Positions 48,248-56,876 of a stretch of 59,555 bases of DNA are shown in pieces (positions within the stretch are counted from its first letter, which is position 1; each line of letters starts with the position of its first letter). Source of the stretch: Azospirillum isscasi (GTDB lineage Bacteria > Pseudomonadota > Alphaproteobacteria > Azospirillales > Azospirillaceae); assembly GCF_030849505.1 (NCBI RefSeq), contig NZ_JAUJFI010000013.1, positions 1-59,555 on the forward strand. Direction: 5' to 3'. Below the pieces are notes generated by a model, which was not told where the DNA came from, ran no database searches, and was given only the letters and a program-made list of their open reading frames with translations. Both the position numbers and the translations under genes were made by a program.

Positions 48248-50221
48248 TCACACCGCCGCTTCGGTTTCCGGCGCCAATTCGGCGGCGGGCAGCAGGCGGC
48301 GGACGGTCAGGCACACGATGTCGCCGGTCTGCCCGCCCGGCCCGACATGGGCCTCCACCGCGCGCAGCAGCAGTTCGGAGCGGTCGCGCGCCGACAGGCC
48401 GCGGCCCTGGTGCAGGACGGCGGCCAGACGCTCCTCCCCGAAGGGTTCGCGCGCCGCGCTCACCGCCCGCAGGACGCCTTCGGTGCACAGGAACAGCGTG
48501 TCGTCCTGCTCCAGCCGGGTCACCGCCTCGCCATAGGGAATGCCCTTGCGCACGCCCAGGGCCGGGCCGCCCGCGTCAGCCAGGGTAAGGACGCTGCCGT
48601 CCGCCTGGATGCGGCAGGGCGCGCGGTTGCCGGCGCTGGAGTGGCTGAGCGTCCCGGTCTCCCGGTCGTAAAGGGCGACGAAGGCGGTGGCGAAGCCGTC
48701 GAACGGGCTCTGCCCGCACAGCCGGTCGTTGGCCGCCGTCAGGATGGCCGCGGGGGTCGTGCCGGGCCGGGCCGCGGCCTCGCGGATCGCGCCGCGCACC
48801 AGCAGCATCAGGAAGGCCGCCGGCACGCCGCAGCCGGACACCCCGGCCACCACCAGCAGGCAATGACGCTCGTCCAGCTCGATCACGTCGTAGAAATCGC
48901 CGCTGACCGCCGGGCCGGGAACCAGAAGGCCGAAGAACTGGCTGTCGCGCCCGGCGGGAAGCTGCTGCGGCAGCAGGTTCGCCTGCACGTCGCGGGCGGC
49001 GCGCTGCTCCTCCTCGATCAGGCTTTCGGCGGCGGTCAGCTTTTCGGTGCTGGTCTCCAGCTCCGCCGTGCGCATCAGAAGCTGGGCGTCCAGCGTCTCC
49101 TCGCGGTACGACGCCTCCAGCGCCATGCTGCGGAAGACGCGGGCGAGGCGGCCCATCTCGTCGTTGCGCTCCATCGCCTCGTTCAGGGTGAAGGGGTTGA
49201 AGCGCCCGGCCTCCACCGCCGCCACGGCCTCGCCCAGCCGCTCGATCGGGGCCATCTGGCTGCGCGCGAAGCGGACCGCGCCGTAGACTCCCAGCGCCAG
49301 GACCAGCACCCCCATCAGGACGCCGATCTTCACATGGCGCCCGACCACCGACGACAGATCCTCCGCCGGCAGGCGCACCACCGCGATTCCGGCTCCCTGC
49401 CCGGCCACCGCCGGCACCGGGGCGAAGGCGGTCAGGCGGCCGCCCTCATGCACAAAACCGGTCTCGCCCGCGGCGGCGGCGGCCTTCGCCGCCTCCACCG
49501 CACGCTCCGACAGCGGCCCGGCGCTGGGGCCGGTGGCGTGCACGGCAAGCCGCCCGTCGCGCTCCAGCAGCCACGCGCCTTCCACGGTGCCGCCGGCCAG
49601 CAGGGCGGCCATCAGCCCGTCCACCCCCGCCTTGCGGGCGATGTCGCCCAGCCGGCGCACGTCGGCGCCGACCTGGACGATGCGCGGCTTGTCCACGCCG
49701 GCCACGCCGGCGAACTTCATCAGCTTGCCGCCTTCGGTGGCGGCATCGGTCACCACCCTCTCCGGCGCGCGGTTCAGCAGGCCGTAATAAGGAGCCTGGC
49801 GCGGCTGCGCCTTGGAGTCGGGACCGAAGGTGATGTCGGGGCCGGGAATGTTGTGCAGATAGGCGCGGCCCCGGTTGTCGGTCACCCAGATCTCGTCCGG
49901 ACCGCCGCCGTCCGCCACGGATTTCAACCGGTCGGTCACCGCCTTGATCGGCGCCTTGCTTGCCTCCATCACCGCGACGAGGTGGGCGGCGAGGGTGGCC
50001 TCCGACAGCAGCCGGTCGCCGAGCAGCACCTCCACGTCGCGCGGCACCTCGCGCGCAAGGGTGGCGTTGCGGGCCAGCAGGGTCGCCGCCATGCGGCCGT
50101 CCGCCTCCACCCGCGCCTGGATCGCCGAATGGGTCGTCCAGGCCAGCAGCACCGTGACCGCCGCCACCGCCAGCGTCACCAGACCGGAGATCAGGAGGAT
50201 CAAACGCCCTTGAAAGGTCAT
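48248..50221 (-). CDS. SpoIIE-type phosphatase-domain receptor, probably catalytically inactive
   Basis: 657 residues. One membrane helix at the start, a periplasmic sensor region (about 30-300), a second helix (KIGVLMGVLVLALGVYGAVR), a HAMP domain, a coiled coil (LETSTEKLTAAESLIEEEQR) and a SpoIIE/PP2C fold. Of the four metal-site acidic residues only Asp442 (SGDFYD) remains. The DVSGHG Asp is Gly460 (AGVSGCG), the TDG Asp is Glu581 (CTEGV), and the first Asp of DDxT is Gly633 (TGDIV). AGH is AGN. It is therefore likely a pseudophosphatase that binds its partner without dephosphorylating it. No anti-sigma or antagonist gene is adjacent. Confidence 0.88.
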   Translation of the reverse strand: MTFQGRLILLISGLVTLAVAAVTVLLAWTTHSAIQARVEADGRMAATLLARNATLAREVPRDVEVLLGDRLLSEATLAAHLVAVMEASKAPIKAVTDRLKSVADGGGPDEIWVTDNRGRAYLHNIPGPDITFGPDSKAQPRQAPYYGLLNRAPERVVTDAATEGGKLMKFAGVAGVDKPRIVQVGADVRRLGDIARKAGVDGLMAALLAGGTVEGAWLLERDGRLAVHATGPSAGPLSERAVEAAKAAAAAGETGFVHEGGRLTAFAPVPAVAGQGAGIAVVRLPAEDLSSVVGRHVKIGVLMGVLVLALGVYGAVRFARSQMAPIERLGEAVAAVEAGRFNPFTLNEAMERNDEMGRLARVFRSMALEASYREETLDAQLLMRTAELETSTEKLTAAESLIEEEQRAARDVQANLLPQQLPAGRDSQFFGLLVPGPAVSGDFYDVIELDERHCLLVVAGVSGCGVPAAFLMLLVRGAIREAAARPGTTPAAILTAANDRLCGQSPFDGFATAFVALYDRETGTLSHSSAGNRAPCRIQADGSVLTLADAGGPALGVRKGIPYGEAVTRLEQDDTLFLCTEGVLRAVSAAREPFGEERLAAVLHQGRGLSARDRSELLLRAVEAHVGPGGQTGDIVCLTVRRLLPAAELAPETEAAV

Positions 50222-50380
50222 GGAGGGGACCCGCCTTCTGTAGCCAACCGACCGCCGCGGGGCTTCCTCCCCTCCCGGGACGAGCCTGGGATCCCGGGGA
50301 AAATCGCCCGACCGCGCCCGCCGGTTCTACCCAGCCGCGCCGCTTTAGTCCAGGAGAGGAGGACGCCCGGCCTGTAACCT

Positions 50381-51385
50381 TCAGTACCAGTAGCCGCCGA
50401 TCCGGTAACGCGGACGCCGCAGCGCCGCCGGGATGGCGAGGTGTGGCGGGGCGTGCAGGACACCGGCATCCAGCCCCGGCAGGACCGGCGGCGGGGTGCG
50501 GAGCGCCATCAGGCGGCGCACGCGCTCCTCCGTTTCCGGGTGGGTGCGCAGCAGGGACGGCACGCTCTGCGCCCGCCGGCGGCCCGGAAAGCGCAGGCCC
50601 TCCCACGGGCCGTGCTGCAACCGCTCGATCCGGGCGAGCGCCGAGGCCACCCCCTCCGGATCGCCGGTCAGGTGGGCGGCGTCCAGGTCGGCGTCGAACT
50701 CCCGCGTGCGGGACAGGGCGAGTTGCAGAAGAACGCCGATCCAGGGTGCGGCGATAAGCAGCAGCACCAGAAGCCAGGGAACCCCCTCCTGCCGGATCAT
50801 CAGCAGGGGCAGGTTGAGAATCAGCAGGGCCATGCCGAAGACGGACATCAGCCGGGTCAGGCTGGTCACCGTGTCGGCCAGCCCCATCACCGTCAGGTCG
50901 TTGTTGCGCACATGGCTGACCTCGTGGGCCAGCACGCCGGCCAGCTCCCGCAGGCTGAGCGCGCGGAGCAGCCCGTCGGTCACCGCGATGCCCGACTGGC
51001 GGCGGCTGCCCACGGCGAAGGCGTTCAGCGCCGGGCTGGCGACGTACCACAGCTCCGGCACCGCGGGCAGGTCCGCCCGGCGGGCGATGGCGGCCAGCGC
51101 GTCGAGCAGCGCCGGGGCCTCCGCGTAGGACAGGCGGCGGGCGCCGAACATGCGCAGGACCATCCGCGGCGACAGGCGCGGGCTGAACAGCAAGCTGATG
51201 CCGCCGCCGAGCAGGGCCCACAGCACCCCCTCCGCCCCGGCCAGGATGAAGCCGCACAGCGCCAGCAGTAGCACCATGCCGCCGAGCAGGAGCAGGGAAT
51301 GCAGGACGTTCGCGGTCTTGTGCCGCCGCCGCAGCTCGGCGGCCGCGGGGCCGGTGGGCACGAAGGACATCGGCGTGTGCGGCAT
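50381..51385 (-). CDS. M48-family (HtpX-like) membrane zinc metalloprotease
   Basis: 334 residues. Two membrane helices near the front ([20 protein letters not shown] and [13 protein letters not shown]), then the zinc site His154-Glu155-His158 ([12 protein letters not shown]) with the third ligand in [14 protein letters not shown]. Two more helices ([36 protein letters not shown]) follow it. HtpX-type proteases remove misfolded membrane proteins. ATG 51385 has GGGAGC upstream; longer starts add an Arg/Cys-rich stretch without support. It is divergent from cbpA. Confidence 0.9.
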   Translation of the reverse strand: MPHTPMSFVPTGPAAAELRRRHKTANVLHSLLLLGGMVLLLALCGFILAGAEGVLWALLGGGISLLFSPRLSPRMVLRMFGARRLSYAEAPALLDALAAIARRADLPAVPELWYVASPALNAFAVGSRRQSGIAVTDGLLRALSLRELAGVLAHEVSHVRNNDLTVMGLADTVTSLTRLMSVFGMALLILNLPLLMIRQEGVPWLLVLLLIAAPWIGVLLQLALSRTREFDADLDAAHLTGDPEGVASALARIERLQHGPWEGLRFPGRRRAQSVPSLLRTHPETEERVRRLMALRTPPPVLPGLDAGVLHAPPHLAIPAALRRPRYRIGGYWY

Positions 51386-51620
51386 GACGGGCGCTCCCTC
51401 CTTTGACCGTCTCCGTCCGGGAACACTCAACCGGAACCAAGTCCGGCACCGCGACATATTGGTGCGCGCCCCTCCCGCGTCACCCCGACCGCAAGCACAG
51501 GCGCCGTGCACGGAACGGACGGGAACCCCTCTTGATTTGCGGAGCGGCGTTGAACACATACACGCCCAAGGCGCTCACCATTCAGCCGCTGGCCCCCGAT
51601 TTCCGATTACGGTCATCGCC
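51386..51620. promoter_or_regulatory. Divergent region, M48 protease / cbpA
   Basis: 235 bases. On the plus strand CTTGATT at 51531-51537 followed 17 bases later by CACATA is a possible heat-shock-type (RpoH) promoter for cbpA; only the -35 is convincing. No palindrome stands out. Confidence 0.3.
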
Positions 51621-52529
51621 ATGAGCAATCCTTACGAGATCCTGGGCGTTTCCCCCTCCGCTTCCGACGACGAGATCCGCAAGGCCTACCGGAAGCTGGC
51701 CAAGAAGCACCACCCCGACCTCAACCCCGGAAAGGCGGAGGCGGAGCAGCGCTTCAAGGACATCAGCGCCGCCTACAGCCTGCTGTCCGACCCCGACAAG
51801 CGCGCCCGCTTCGACCGCGGGGAGATCGACTCCTCCGGCCAGGAACGGCCGCAGCGCCAATACTACCGCGACTTCGCCGAAGGTCCCGCGGGCGCCCGCT
51901 ACGCCCACGCCGAGGGCTTCGCGTCGGACGACCTGGAACACATCTTCGCCGACCTGTTCGGCGGGCGCGGACACGCCCGCGGCGGCGCCATGCCGATGAA
52001 GGGCGGCAACCTCAGCATGGCGCTGACCGTCGATTTCCTGGCCTCGGCCAAGGGCGGCAAGCGCCGGGTCACCATGCCGGACGGGCGGACGCTGGACATC
52101 GACCTGCCCGCGGGGTTGGAGGACGGGGGCACCATCCGCCTGAAGGGCCAGGGCCTGCCGGGAACGAACGGCGGTCCTCCCGGCGACGCGCTGGTCACCG
52201 TCAAGGTCACGCCCCACCCCTGGTTCCGGCGCGACGGCGACGACGTGCAGCTCGACCTGCCGGTGACCCTGGCCGAAGCGGTGCTGGGCGGCAAGGTGCG
52301 CGTCCCGACCATCGACGGGCCGGTGATGCTGACCGTTCCGAAGGGGGCGAACAACGGCACGCGCCTGCGGTTGAAGGGCAAGGGCCTTCCCGGAGCGAAC
52401 GGGGCGCGCGGCGACCAGTATGTGACCCTGCGCATCGCCCTGCCCGACGCGCCCGACCCGGCGCTGGAGGCGTTCGTCCGGGAGTGGAAGACCGACCACA
52501 ACCCCAGGCGCGACATGGAGGCTGCGTGA
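51621..52529 (+). CDS. cbpA: DnaJ-class co-chaperone CbpA
   Basis: 302 residues. The J domain (residues 1-70) has [20 protein letters not shown] with the HPD tripeptide. A Gly/Phe-poor linker leads to the two C-terminal beta domains ([52 protein letters not shown]). There is no DnaJ-type zinc finger, as expected of CbpA. It stimulates DnaK and can bind DNA in E. coli. The cbpM gene follows after one base. Confidence 0.95.
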   Translation: MSNPYEILGVSPSASDDEIRKAYRKLAKKHHPDLNPGKAEAEQRFKDISAAYSLLSDPDKRARFDRGEIDSSGQERPQRQYYRDFAEGPAGARYAHAEGFASDDLEHIFADLFGGRGHARGGAMPMKGGNLSMALTVDFLASAKGGKRRVTMPDGRTLDIDLPAGLEDGGTIRLKGQGLPGTNGGPPGDALVTVKVTPHPWFRRDGDDVQLDLPVTLAEAVLGGKVRVPTIDGPVMLTVPKGANNGTRLRLKGKGLPGANGARGDQYVTLRIALPDAPDPALEAFVREWKTDHNPRRDMEAA

Positions 52530-52530
52530 C

Positions 52531-52899
52531 ATGGTCCAGATGGATGGAGGACGGCGGAACGCGGGGCGGAGAACCGAAGAGGTGCTGTCCGTCTGCCGGC
52601 GGGTGTCTTCCGCCGATCTGACGGTGTGGGTGGAACGGCACTGGCTGAGGCCGCGGCACGAAGGGAACGGTTTCGTCTTCAGCGAGGCCGACGTGGCCCG
52701 GCTGGAGCTGATCTGCGATCTTCGGGAGGATCTGGCGCTCGACGACGAGGCGATGCCGGTGGTTCTGTCCCTGCTCGACACCGTCTATGGGCTGCGGCGG
52801 CGCCTGCGCGTCCTGGCCGAAGCCATCGGCGATCTGCCGCCGGAGGCCCGCTATCTCCTGCAGGACGAACTGCGGAAGCGGGAGGAACAGGAGGAGTAG
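52531..52899 (+). CDS. cbpM: Chaperone modulator CbpM
   Basis: 122 residues. A MerR-like recognition region (SADLTVWVERHWLRP, GFVFSEADVARLELICDLRE, DLALDDEAMPVVLSLLD) and a C-terminal helix fit CbpM, which binds the CbpA J domain and blocks its action on DnaK. It starts one base after the cbpA stop, so the pair is translated together, the usual inhibitor-target layout. The first 15 residues, rich in Arg and Gly, may precede the true fold. Confidence 0.88.
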   Translation: MVQMDGGRRNAGRRTEEVLSVCRRVSSADLTVWVERHWLRPRHEGNGFVFSEADVARLELICDLREDLALDDEAMPVVLSLLDTVYGLRRRLRVLAEAIGDLPPEARYLLQDELRKREEQEE

Positions 52900-52900
52900 A

Positions 52901-53146
52901 TCAGGTCCGGACGGCGAAGGCCCGTCCGCTCAGCGCGATGTCCTGGTTGAAACCTTCCGCGACACGGTCGTCGCCGCCGGACTGCATGCACAGCGTGACG
53001 TTGATGGCGCTGAGGATGGCGTGGTCGATCTGCTCCGGCTTGGCGTTGTGGCGTTTGATGGCTTGGAGCGCGCGGGTAACGGATTGGGCCATTGAAGCAG
53101 GTTCCGTTCGTTCTGGCTGGCTGGCCGGGTTGCTCGATGGCGGCAT
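52901..53146 (-). CDS. Small unrecognised protein, 81 residues
   Basis: I do not recognise a family. The N-terminal 18 residues are Pro/Ser rich; the rest is one helix pair (SVTRALQAIKRHNAKPEQID, HAILSAINVTLCMQSGGDDR) and a short strand end. ATG 53146 is supported by a near-ideal GGAGGAG ribosome site seven bases away; ATG 53092 would give a 63-residue version. The stop is two bases from the convergent cbpM end. A long AT-rich control region with several palindromes stands upstream, so the gene is probably regulated. Confidence 0.55.
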   Translation of the reverse strand: MPPSSNPASQPERTEPASMAQSVTRALQAIKRHNAKPEQIDHAILSAINVTLCMQSGGDDRVAEGFNQDIALSGRAFAVRT

Positions 53147-53283
53147 GATGCCGCTCCTCCGCTCATCCCGCTGTGCACCGGGCCACACCCCGCCGCACGG
53201 ACCGCCTTTCGCAATGGCGAGACTCCTACGGCGCAAAATCTTAAGCAGGTGTAAACGTCCGACCGAGCCCGAAAGGTATAGTC

Positions 53284-53312
53284 CTTTATGGCTTTTTCAG
53301 AAAACCCGTCAA
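53284..53312 (-). promoter_or_regulatory. Candidate sigma-70 promoter of the small gene at 52901-53146
   Basis: On the minus strand TTGACG (53312-53307), 17-base spacer, then ATAAAG (53289-53284). It lies about 140 bases before the start codon in a stretch clearly AT-richer than the surrounding DNA. Confidence 0.45.
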
Positions 53313-53340
53313 TCCAAAGGCATAGCTTAAGTCGTCCGTC

Positions 53341-53351
53341 TGGTAATACCA
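53341..53351. promoter_or_regulatory. TGGTAATACCA palindrome, GntR/FadR-type operator pattern
   Basis: A perfect TGGT-N3-ACCA site, the consensus form for FadR-subfamily GntR regulators such as PdhR and LldR. It is 30 bases upstream of the candidate promoter of the small gene and followed by a second palindrome. No GntR gene is in the window. Confidence 0.45.
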
Positions 53352-53356
53352 ATAAT

Positions 53357-53376
53357 AAATGTCAAATGCGACATTT
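53357..53376. promoter_or_regulatory. AAATGTC/GACATTT palindrome
   Basis: Seven-base perfect arms AAATGTC (53357-53363) and GACATTT (53370-53376) with spacer AAATGC. It can be read as an operator for the small gene or as a weak AT-rich terminator hairpin for the flavoprotein gene ending at 53428, since the minus strand continues ATTATT. Confidence 0.45.
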
Positions 53377-53427
53377 TGGCCCGTGGCCAAGCCGTTCGGC
53401 GGCGGTTCGGCGGCGGCGTGGCAGGCG

Positions 53428-54372
53428 CTACAGGTCGCCATCCTCTGCCAGAAGCCGGCGGTGAATGGCGGTGGCGGCGACCGCGGCCTGCCCCATGGCG
53501 ACCGAGATCTGGTTCAGCCCCTCCACGATGTCGCCTGCGGCGTAGAGCCCCTCGATCCCGGTCTGCTGGTGCCCGTCGGCGACCAGCCGCCCGCTTGGCC
53601 CCATGCGCACGCCCAGGCCCTTCACCGGCTCCGTCCGCGGGTGGCAACCCAGGGCGGAGTAGAGCGTGTCGAAGGTCAGCCGCGCGCCGGACGCCGTGGT
53701 CAGGGCGGCGATTCGCCCGGATTCGGTGTGGACCTCCACCACCGGTTCCTCCACCGCGCGGATTCCGGCCTCGGCCATGCGGCGCTCCTCCGCCTCCTCC
53801 AGCGTCATCGGCTCGCCCAGCGTCAGCAGGGTGATGTCGCGCGAATAGGTGCGCAGGAACAGCGCCTCCCCCAGCGCTCCGGTGCCGTGGCCGATCACGC
53901 CGATGCGGTGGCCGGTCACTTCGAACCCGTCGCAGATCGGGCAATGGCGGATCAGCCCCCGCTGGACCGCCTGATAGAGGTTGGGAAGCTGCGGTTCCTG
54001 GTCGATCACCCCGGTCGCGGCCAGCACGGTGCGGGCGTGGAATTCCCGCCCGTCGCCGGTCCGCACGCGGTATCCCCCTTCGGCCCGCTCCACCGACGAC
54101 ACCGTTCCCGGCACGATCCGGGCGCCGTAGCGTTCCGCCTGGGCGCGCATGCGGGCCAGCAGCTCGTCGCCGGTCACCCCGTCGGGAAAGCCCGCATGGT
54201 TGTGCGACAGCGGAATCCAGGAGGCCCGGCTGGCCCCGGCATCCACCACCAGGAAGCGGCGGCGGTAGCGCGCCAGATAGATCGCCGCGGTCAGCCCCGC
54301 CGGGCCGCCGCCGACGATCAGGGCGTCCAGCCGCGGCGGCACCCCGTTCTGCGCTTCGGATGCGGCGGTCAT
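53428..54372 (-). CDS. Thioredoxin-reductase-like FAD/NAD(P) oxidoreductase
   Basis: 314 residues. FAD-binding [16 protein letters not shown], the redox pair Cys144-Pro-Ile-Cys147 ([10 protein letters not shown]) and the NAD(P) motif [14 protein letters not shown] are present; the FAD end motif is [20 protein letters not shown]. TrxB normally has CATC, so CPIC suggests a related disulfide or small-molecule reductase and not the main thioredoxin reductase. No thioredoxin gene is adjacent. It stands alone, divergent from the Hpt gene. Confidence 0.88.
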   Translation of the reverse strand: MTAASEAQNGVPPRLDALIVGGGPAGLTAAIYLARYRRRFLVVDAGASRASWIPLSHNHAGFPDGVTGDELLARMRAQAERYGARIVPGTVSSVERAEGGYRVRTGDGREFHARTVLAATGVIDQEPQLPNLYQAVQRGLIRHCPICDGFEVTGHRIGVIGHGTGALGEALFLRTYSRDITLLTLGEPMTLEEAEERRMAEAGIRAVEEPVVEVHTESGRIAALTTASGARLTFDTLYSALGCHPRTEPVKGLGVRMGPSGRLVADGHQQTGIEGLYAAGDIVEGLNQISVAMGQAAVAATAIHRRLLAEDGDL

Positions 54373-54549
54373 CGGTCGGGCGTTCCAGGCATCGTTGACG
54401 ACGCTGGGGGAACGGACGGCGCGCCGCCCGGTTCCCTCGCCGGGCGACGCGGCGCCGAAGCGTCCATTCGTCGCGCCCGCTCACGCTTGACCGCACCGCT
54501 TGACCACACGCAACTTACGGTCATTCCGCGTCCTGCCGGGAGCCGTGCC

Positions 54550-54939
54550 GTGCCCCAGCCGTTGCCCAGCCTTGCCGAACCGCGTCCACCCGAATCCGCC
54601 CCCGGCGATCGGGACATCCTCGATGTGGAGCCGATGCTGCGCAATTTCGGCGGCCTTGGCCCCACCGTCACGATGCTCTACGCCCTGTTCCTGGAAAACG
54701 CCGACGAGTTGTCCCGCCGCCTGAAGGACCGGCTCGCCGCCGGAGACCTGGACGGCGCCCGGCTGGCCGCCCATTCGGCGGCGGGGGCCGCCCGCACCGC
54801 CGGGGCCGGACGGGTCGCCAGCCTCTTCGCCTCGGTGGAGGAGGCGGCCCTGCACGGCGACATGGCGGTGGCGCGCCGGGATACCGCGGCCCTCGACCGC
54901 GCTCTGGCCGACGTGAAAATTCTCATCGCACGCATTTGA
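54550..54939 (+). CDS. Histidine phosphotransfer (Hpt) protein
   Basis: About 129 residues. After a disordered Pro-rich front comes a four-helix Hpt domain: DILDVEPMLRNFGGLGPTVT, YALFLENADELSRRL and His75 in LAAHSAAGAARTAGAGRVAS. The usual HxxKG is HSAAG, so the Lys is missing while the His and Gly remain. It can receive and pass on a phosphoryl group. GTG 54550 has GGGAG seven bases upstream and is the only good start. A receiver gene follows after 55 bases. Confidence 0.75.
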   Translation: MPQPLPSLAEPRPPESAPGDRDILDVEPMLRNFGGLGPTVTMLYALFLENADELSRRLKDRLAAGDLDGARLAAHSAAGAARTAGAGRVASLFASVEEAALHGDMAVARRDTAALDRALADVKILIARI

Positions 54940-54963
54940 GTTTCCTCCGCGCTGATATACCAT

Positions 54964-54979
54964 ATTGAGGTAACTCAAT
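54964..54979. promoter_or_regulatory. 16-base palindrome between Hpt and receiver genes
   Basis: ATTGAG (54964-54969), GTAA, CTCAAT (54974-54979), perfect inverted repeat. It stands 15 bases before the receiver start codon, so a bound protein would block its translation start region or a local promoter. It could also be a small leader hairpin. Confidence 0.45.
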
Positions 54980-54994
54980 TGGCGGAACGCGGGG

Positions 54995-55372
54995 GTGTCC
55001 GTGTCGCTCGATTCCTGCACGGTGCTGGTCGTCGAGGACGAGGTGGTGACCCGCAGCGTTTCGGTGCGGTTGCTGCGGCAACTGGGCGTCGGCACGGTGA
55101 TCGAGGCCGCCGACGGGGCGGAGGCGCTGGCCCGCTGCGACCGGGTCGATTTCGACGCGATTCTCTGCGACGTGGACATGACGCCGATGGGCGGCCTCGC
55201 CTTTCTGGAGGCGCTGGACGGGCGGGCGCCGGTCATCATGCTGACCAGGCACGACGGGTCCGACGTGGTTCTGTCGGCCCTGCGGTCCGGGGCCGCCGGC
55301 TACTTGGTGAAGCCGCTGACCCCGCTCGGCCTGCGCGAGAAACTGAAAAAAGCGCTGGCCGCGAAAGGCTAG
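54995..55372 (+). CDS. CheY-like single-domain response regulator
   Basis: 125 residues, receiver only. The acidic pocket is in LVVEDEVVTR, the phosphoacceptor is Asp59 (LCDVDMTPMGG), Thr84 (VIMLTRHD) and Lys106 (YLVKPL) complete the switch. With no output domain it must act by protein contact, probably in a phosphorelay with the Hpt protein just upstream. The start is a GTG at 54995; another GTG two codons later is possible. No histidine kinase is adjacent. Confidence 0.9.
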   Translation: MSVSLDSCTVLVVEDEVVTRSVSVRLLRQLGVGTVIEAADGAEALARCDRVDFDAILCDVDMTPMGGLAFLEALDGRAPVIMLTRHDGSDVVLSALRSGAAGYLVKPLTPLGLREKLKKALAAKG

Positions 55373-55470
55373 AACCTTGACCGCGACATTATACTTTTCG
55401 TAACCACGGCGGAATTACTCTGTACACGGTGCTTGATTGCGCCCTTGTGCGGATTGCCGGGAGATTCCGC

Positions 55471-55851
55471 ATGCCCATGAACGTTCTGGAAGTGGCGATC
55501 TACGCCATGGTGCTCACCGCGTCGCAGCCGCGTCCTTATGAATGCGTGGCGGTGCAGCCGGATGGGGTGAACTGCACGAACGGCCTCGCCGTGGCGTCCG
55601 AGATGCCGAACGGCGGCATGGCCTTCAACACGGGCGTGCAGGTGCTCAAGGACAACCAGGGCCGCGTGCGGCTGAGCAACGGGATCACCACCCATTTCGA
55701 TTCCTCGGCCTGGGTGGCCTTCAAGAATCCCGCCGGCCAGACCACCGTCAGCGTGCGCAAGACCGGGCCGTTCCGCTTCAAGTTCTCCAACGGCTATCTG
55801 TGCGAGATGATCGGCCAGGACCAGGACATGGCCCGCTGCTTCAAACCCTGA
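55471..55851 (+). CDS. Unrecognised protein, 126 residues, probably exported
   Basis: I do not recognise the family. The first 20 residues (MPMNVLEVAIYAMVLTASQP) are hydrophobic and could be a weak signal or anchor. The rest is a compact beta-rich domain with three Cys (PYECVAVQ, NCTNGLA, YLCEMIG, ARCFKP gives four in total) suited to disulfides outside the cytosol, plus FDSSAWVAFKNPAGQTTVSV. ATG 55471 has GGGAG eight bases upstream. It is convergent with the glutathione-transferase gene. Confidence 0.65.
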   Translation: MPMNVLEVAIYAMVLTASQPRPYECVAVQPDGVNCTNGLAVASEMPNGGMAFNTGVQVLKDNQGRVRLSNGITTHFDSSAWVAFKNPAGQTTVSVRKTGPFRFKFSNGYLCEMIGQDQDMARCFKP

Positions 55852-55863
55852 GGCCCCTTCCCC

Positions 55864-56811
55864 TTATCCCACCGCCCCGCGCCCGTGCGGCGCGTCCAGG
55901 TCCAGCGCCGGCCCCTTCGGCACGACCCCGGTCGGGTTGATCATGGTGTGGCTGGCGTAGTAATGCCGCTTGATGTGGCCGAAATCGACCGTCTCCGCCA
56001 CGCCGGGCACCTGATAGAGGTCGCGCAGGTAACCGGACAGGTTCGGATAATCGGCGATGCGGCGCAGGTTGCATTTGAAGTGGCCGACATAGACGGCGTC
56101 GAACCGCACCAGCGTGGTGAACAGGCGCCAGTCGGCCTCGGTCGGCCTGTCCCCCAGCAGATAGCGCCGCCCGGCCAGCCGACCGTCCAGCTCGTCCAGC
56201 GCGGCGAAGAGCGCGTCGAACGCCTGCTCGTACTTCTCCTGGCTGGTCGCGAATCCGGCCTTGTAGACGCCGTTGTTGACGCGGTCGTAGACGAAGGCGT
56301 TGAGCCGGTCGATCTCCTCCGCCAGCTCCGCCGGGTAAAGATCCAGCGAGGCGTCGCCGAAGGCGTCGAACTCCCGGTTCAGCATGCGGATGATCTCCGC
56401 CGACTCGTTGTTCACGATGGTTCCGGTCTTCCGGTCCCACAGCACCGGCACGGTGACGCGGCCCGTGTAGGCGGGATCGGCCTTGGTGTAGACCTCGAAC
56501 AGGCGGGTGGAGCCGGTGACCGGATCGGGTTCGGGGAAGGTCCAGCCCTCCTCGCGCATCAAGGGATCGACCACGGTGACGCCGATGACGTCCTCCAGCC
56601 CCTTCAGCTTGCGGACGATCAGGGTGCGGTGCGCCCAGGGGCAGGCCAGCGACACGAACAGGTGATAGCGCCCGGACTCCGGCTGGAAGTGGGTGGAACC
56701 GTCCGCCCGCACCCAGCCGCGGAACCGGGTTTCCGGACGGACGAAGGCGCCGCCGGTGTTCTTGGTGTCGTACCACTGGTCGTGCCAGCGGCCGTCGATC
56801 AGCAGGCCCAT
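55864..56811 (-). CDS. Glutathionyl-hydroquinone reductase (GST family)
   Basis: 315 residues. The catalytic Cys57 is in SLACPWAHRTLIVRKLKG, the typical Xi-class GST site; GVTVVDPLMREEGWTFPE, VPVLWDRKTGTIVNNESAEI and the C-terminal FKCNLRRIADYPNLSGYLRD are family hallmarks. It reduces glutathionyl-hydroquinones to hydroquinones, helping quinone detoxification, which fits WrbA next door. It is 65 bases downstream of wrbA on the same strand, with a hairpin between them. Confidence 0.93.
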   Translation of the reverse strand: MGLLIDGRWHDQWYDTKNTGGAFVRPETRFRGWVRADGSTHFQPESGRYHLFVSLACPWAHRTLIVRKLKGLEDVIGVTVVDPLMREEGWTFPEPDPVTGSTRLFEVYTKADPAYTGRVTVPVLWDRKTGTIVNNESAEIIRMLNREFDAFGDASLDLYPAELAEEIDRLNAFVYDRVNNGVYKAGFATSQEKYEQAFDALFAALDELDGRLAGRRYLLGDRPTEADWRLFTTLVRFDAVYVGHFKCNLRRIADYPNLSGYLRDLYQVPGVAETVDFGHIKRHYYASHTMINPTGVVPKGPALDLDAPHGRGAVG

Positions 56812-56837
56812 GCCCTGAACTCCCCTGTTCCCAGGCC

Positions 56838-56864
56838 CCTCTCCCGTCCGGACGGCGGGAGAGG
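56838..56864. repeat. Inter-cistronic hairpin between wrbA and the GST gene
   Basis: Perfect nine-base arms CCTCTCCCG (56838-56846) and CGGGAGAGG (56856-56864), loop TCCGGACGG. No T run, so it is more likely an mRNA-stabilising or REP-type unit than a terminator. It shares the CTCTCCC/GGGAGAG motif with the repeats at 12249 and 15978. Confidence 0.6.
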
Positions 56865-56876
56865 AGCGCTCCGTCC

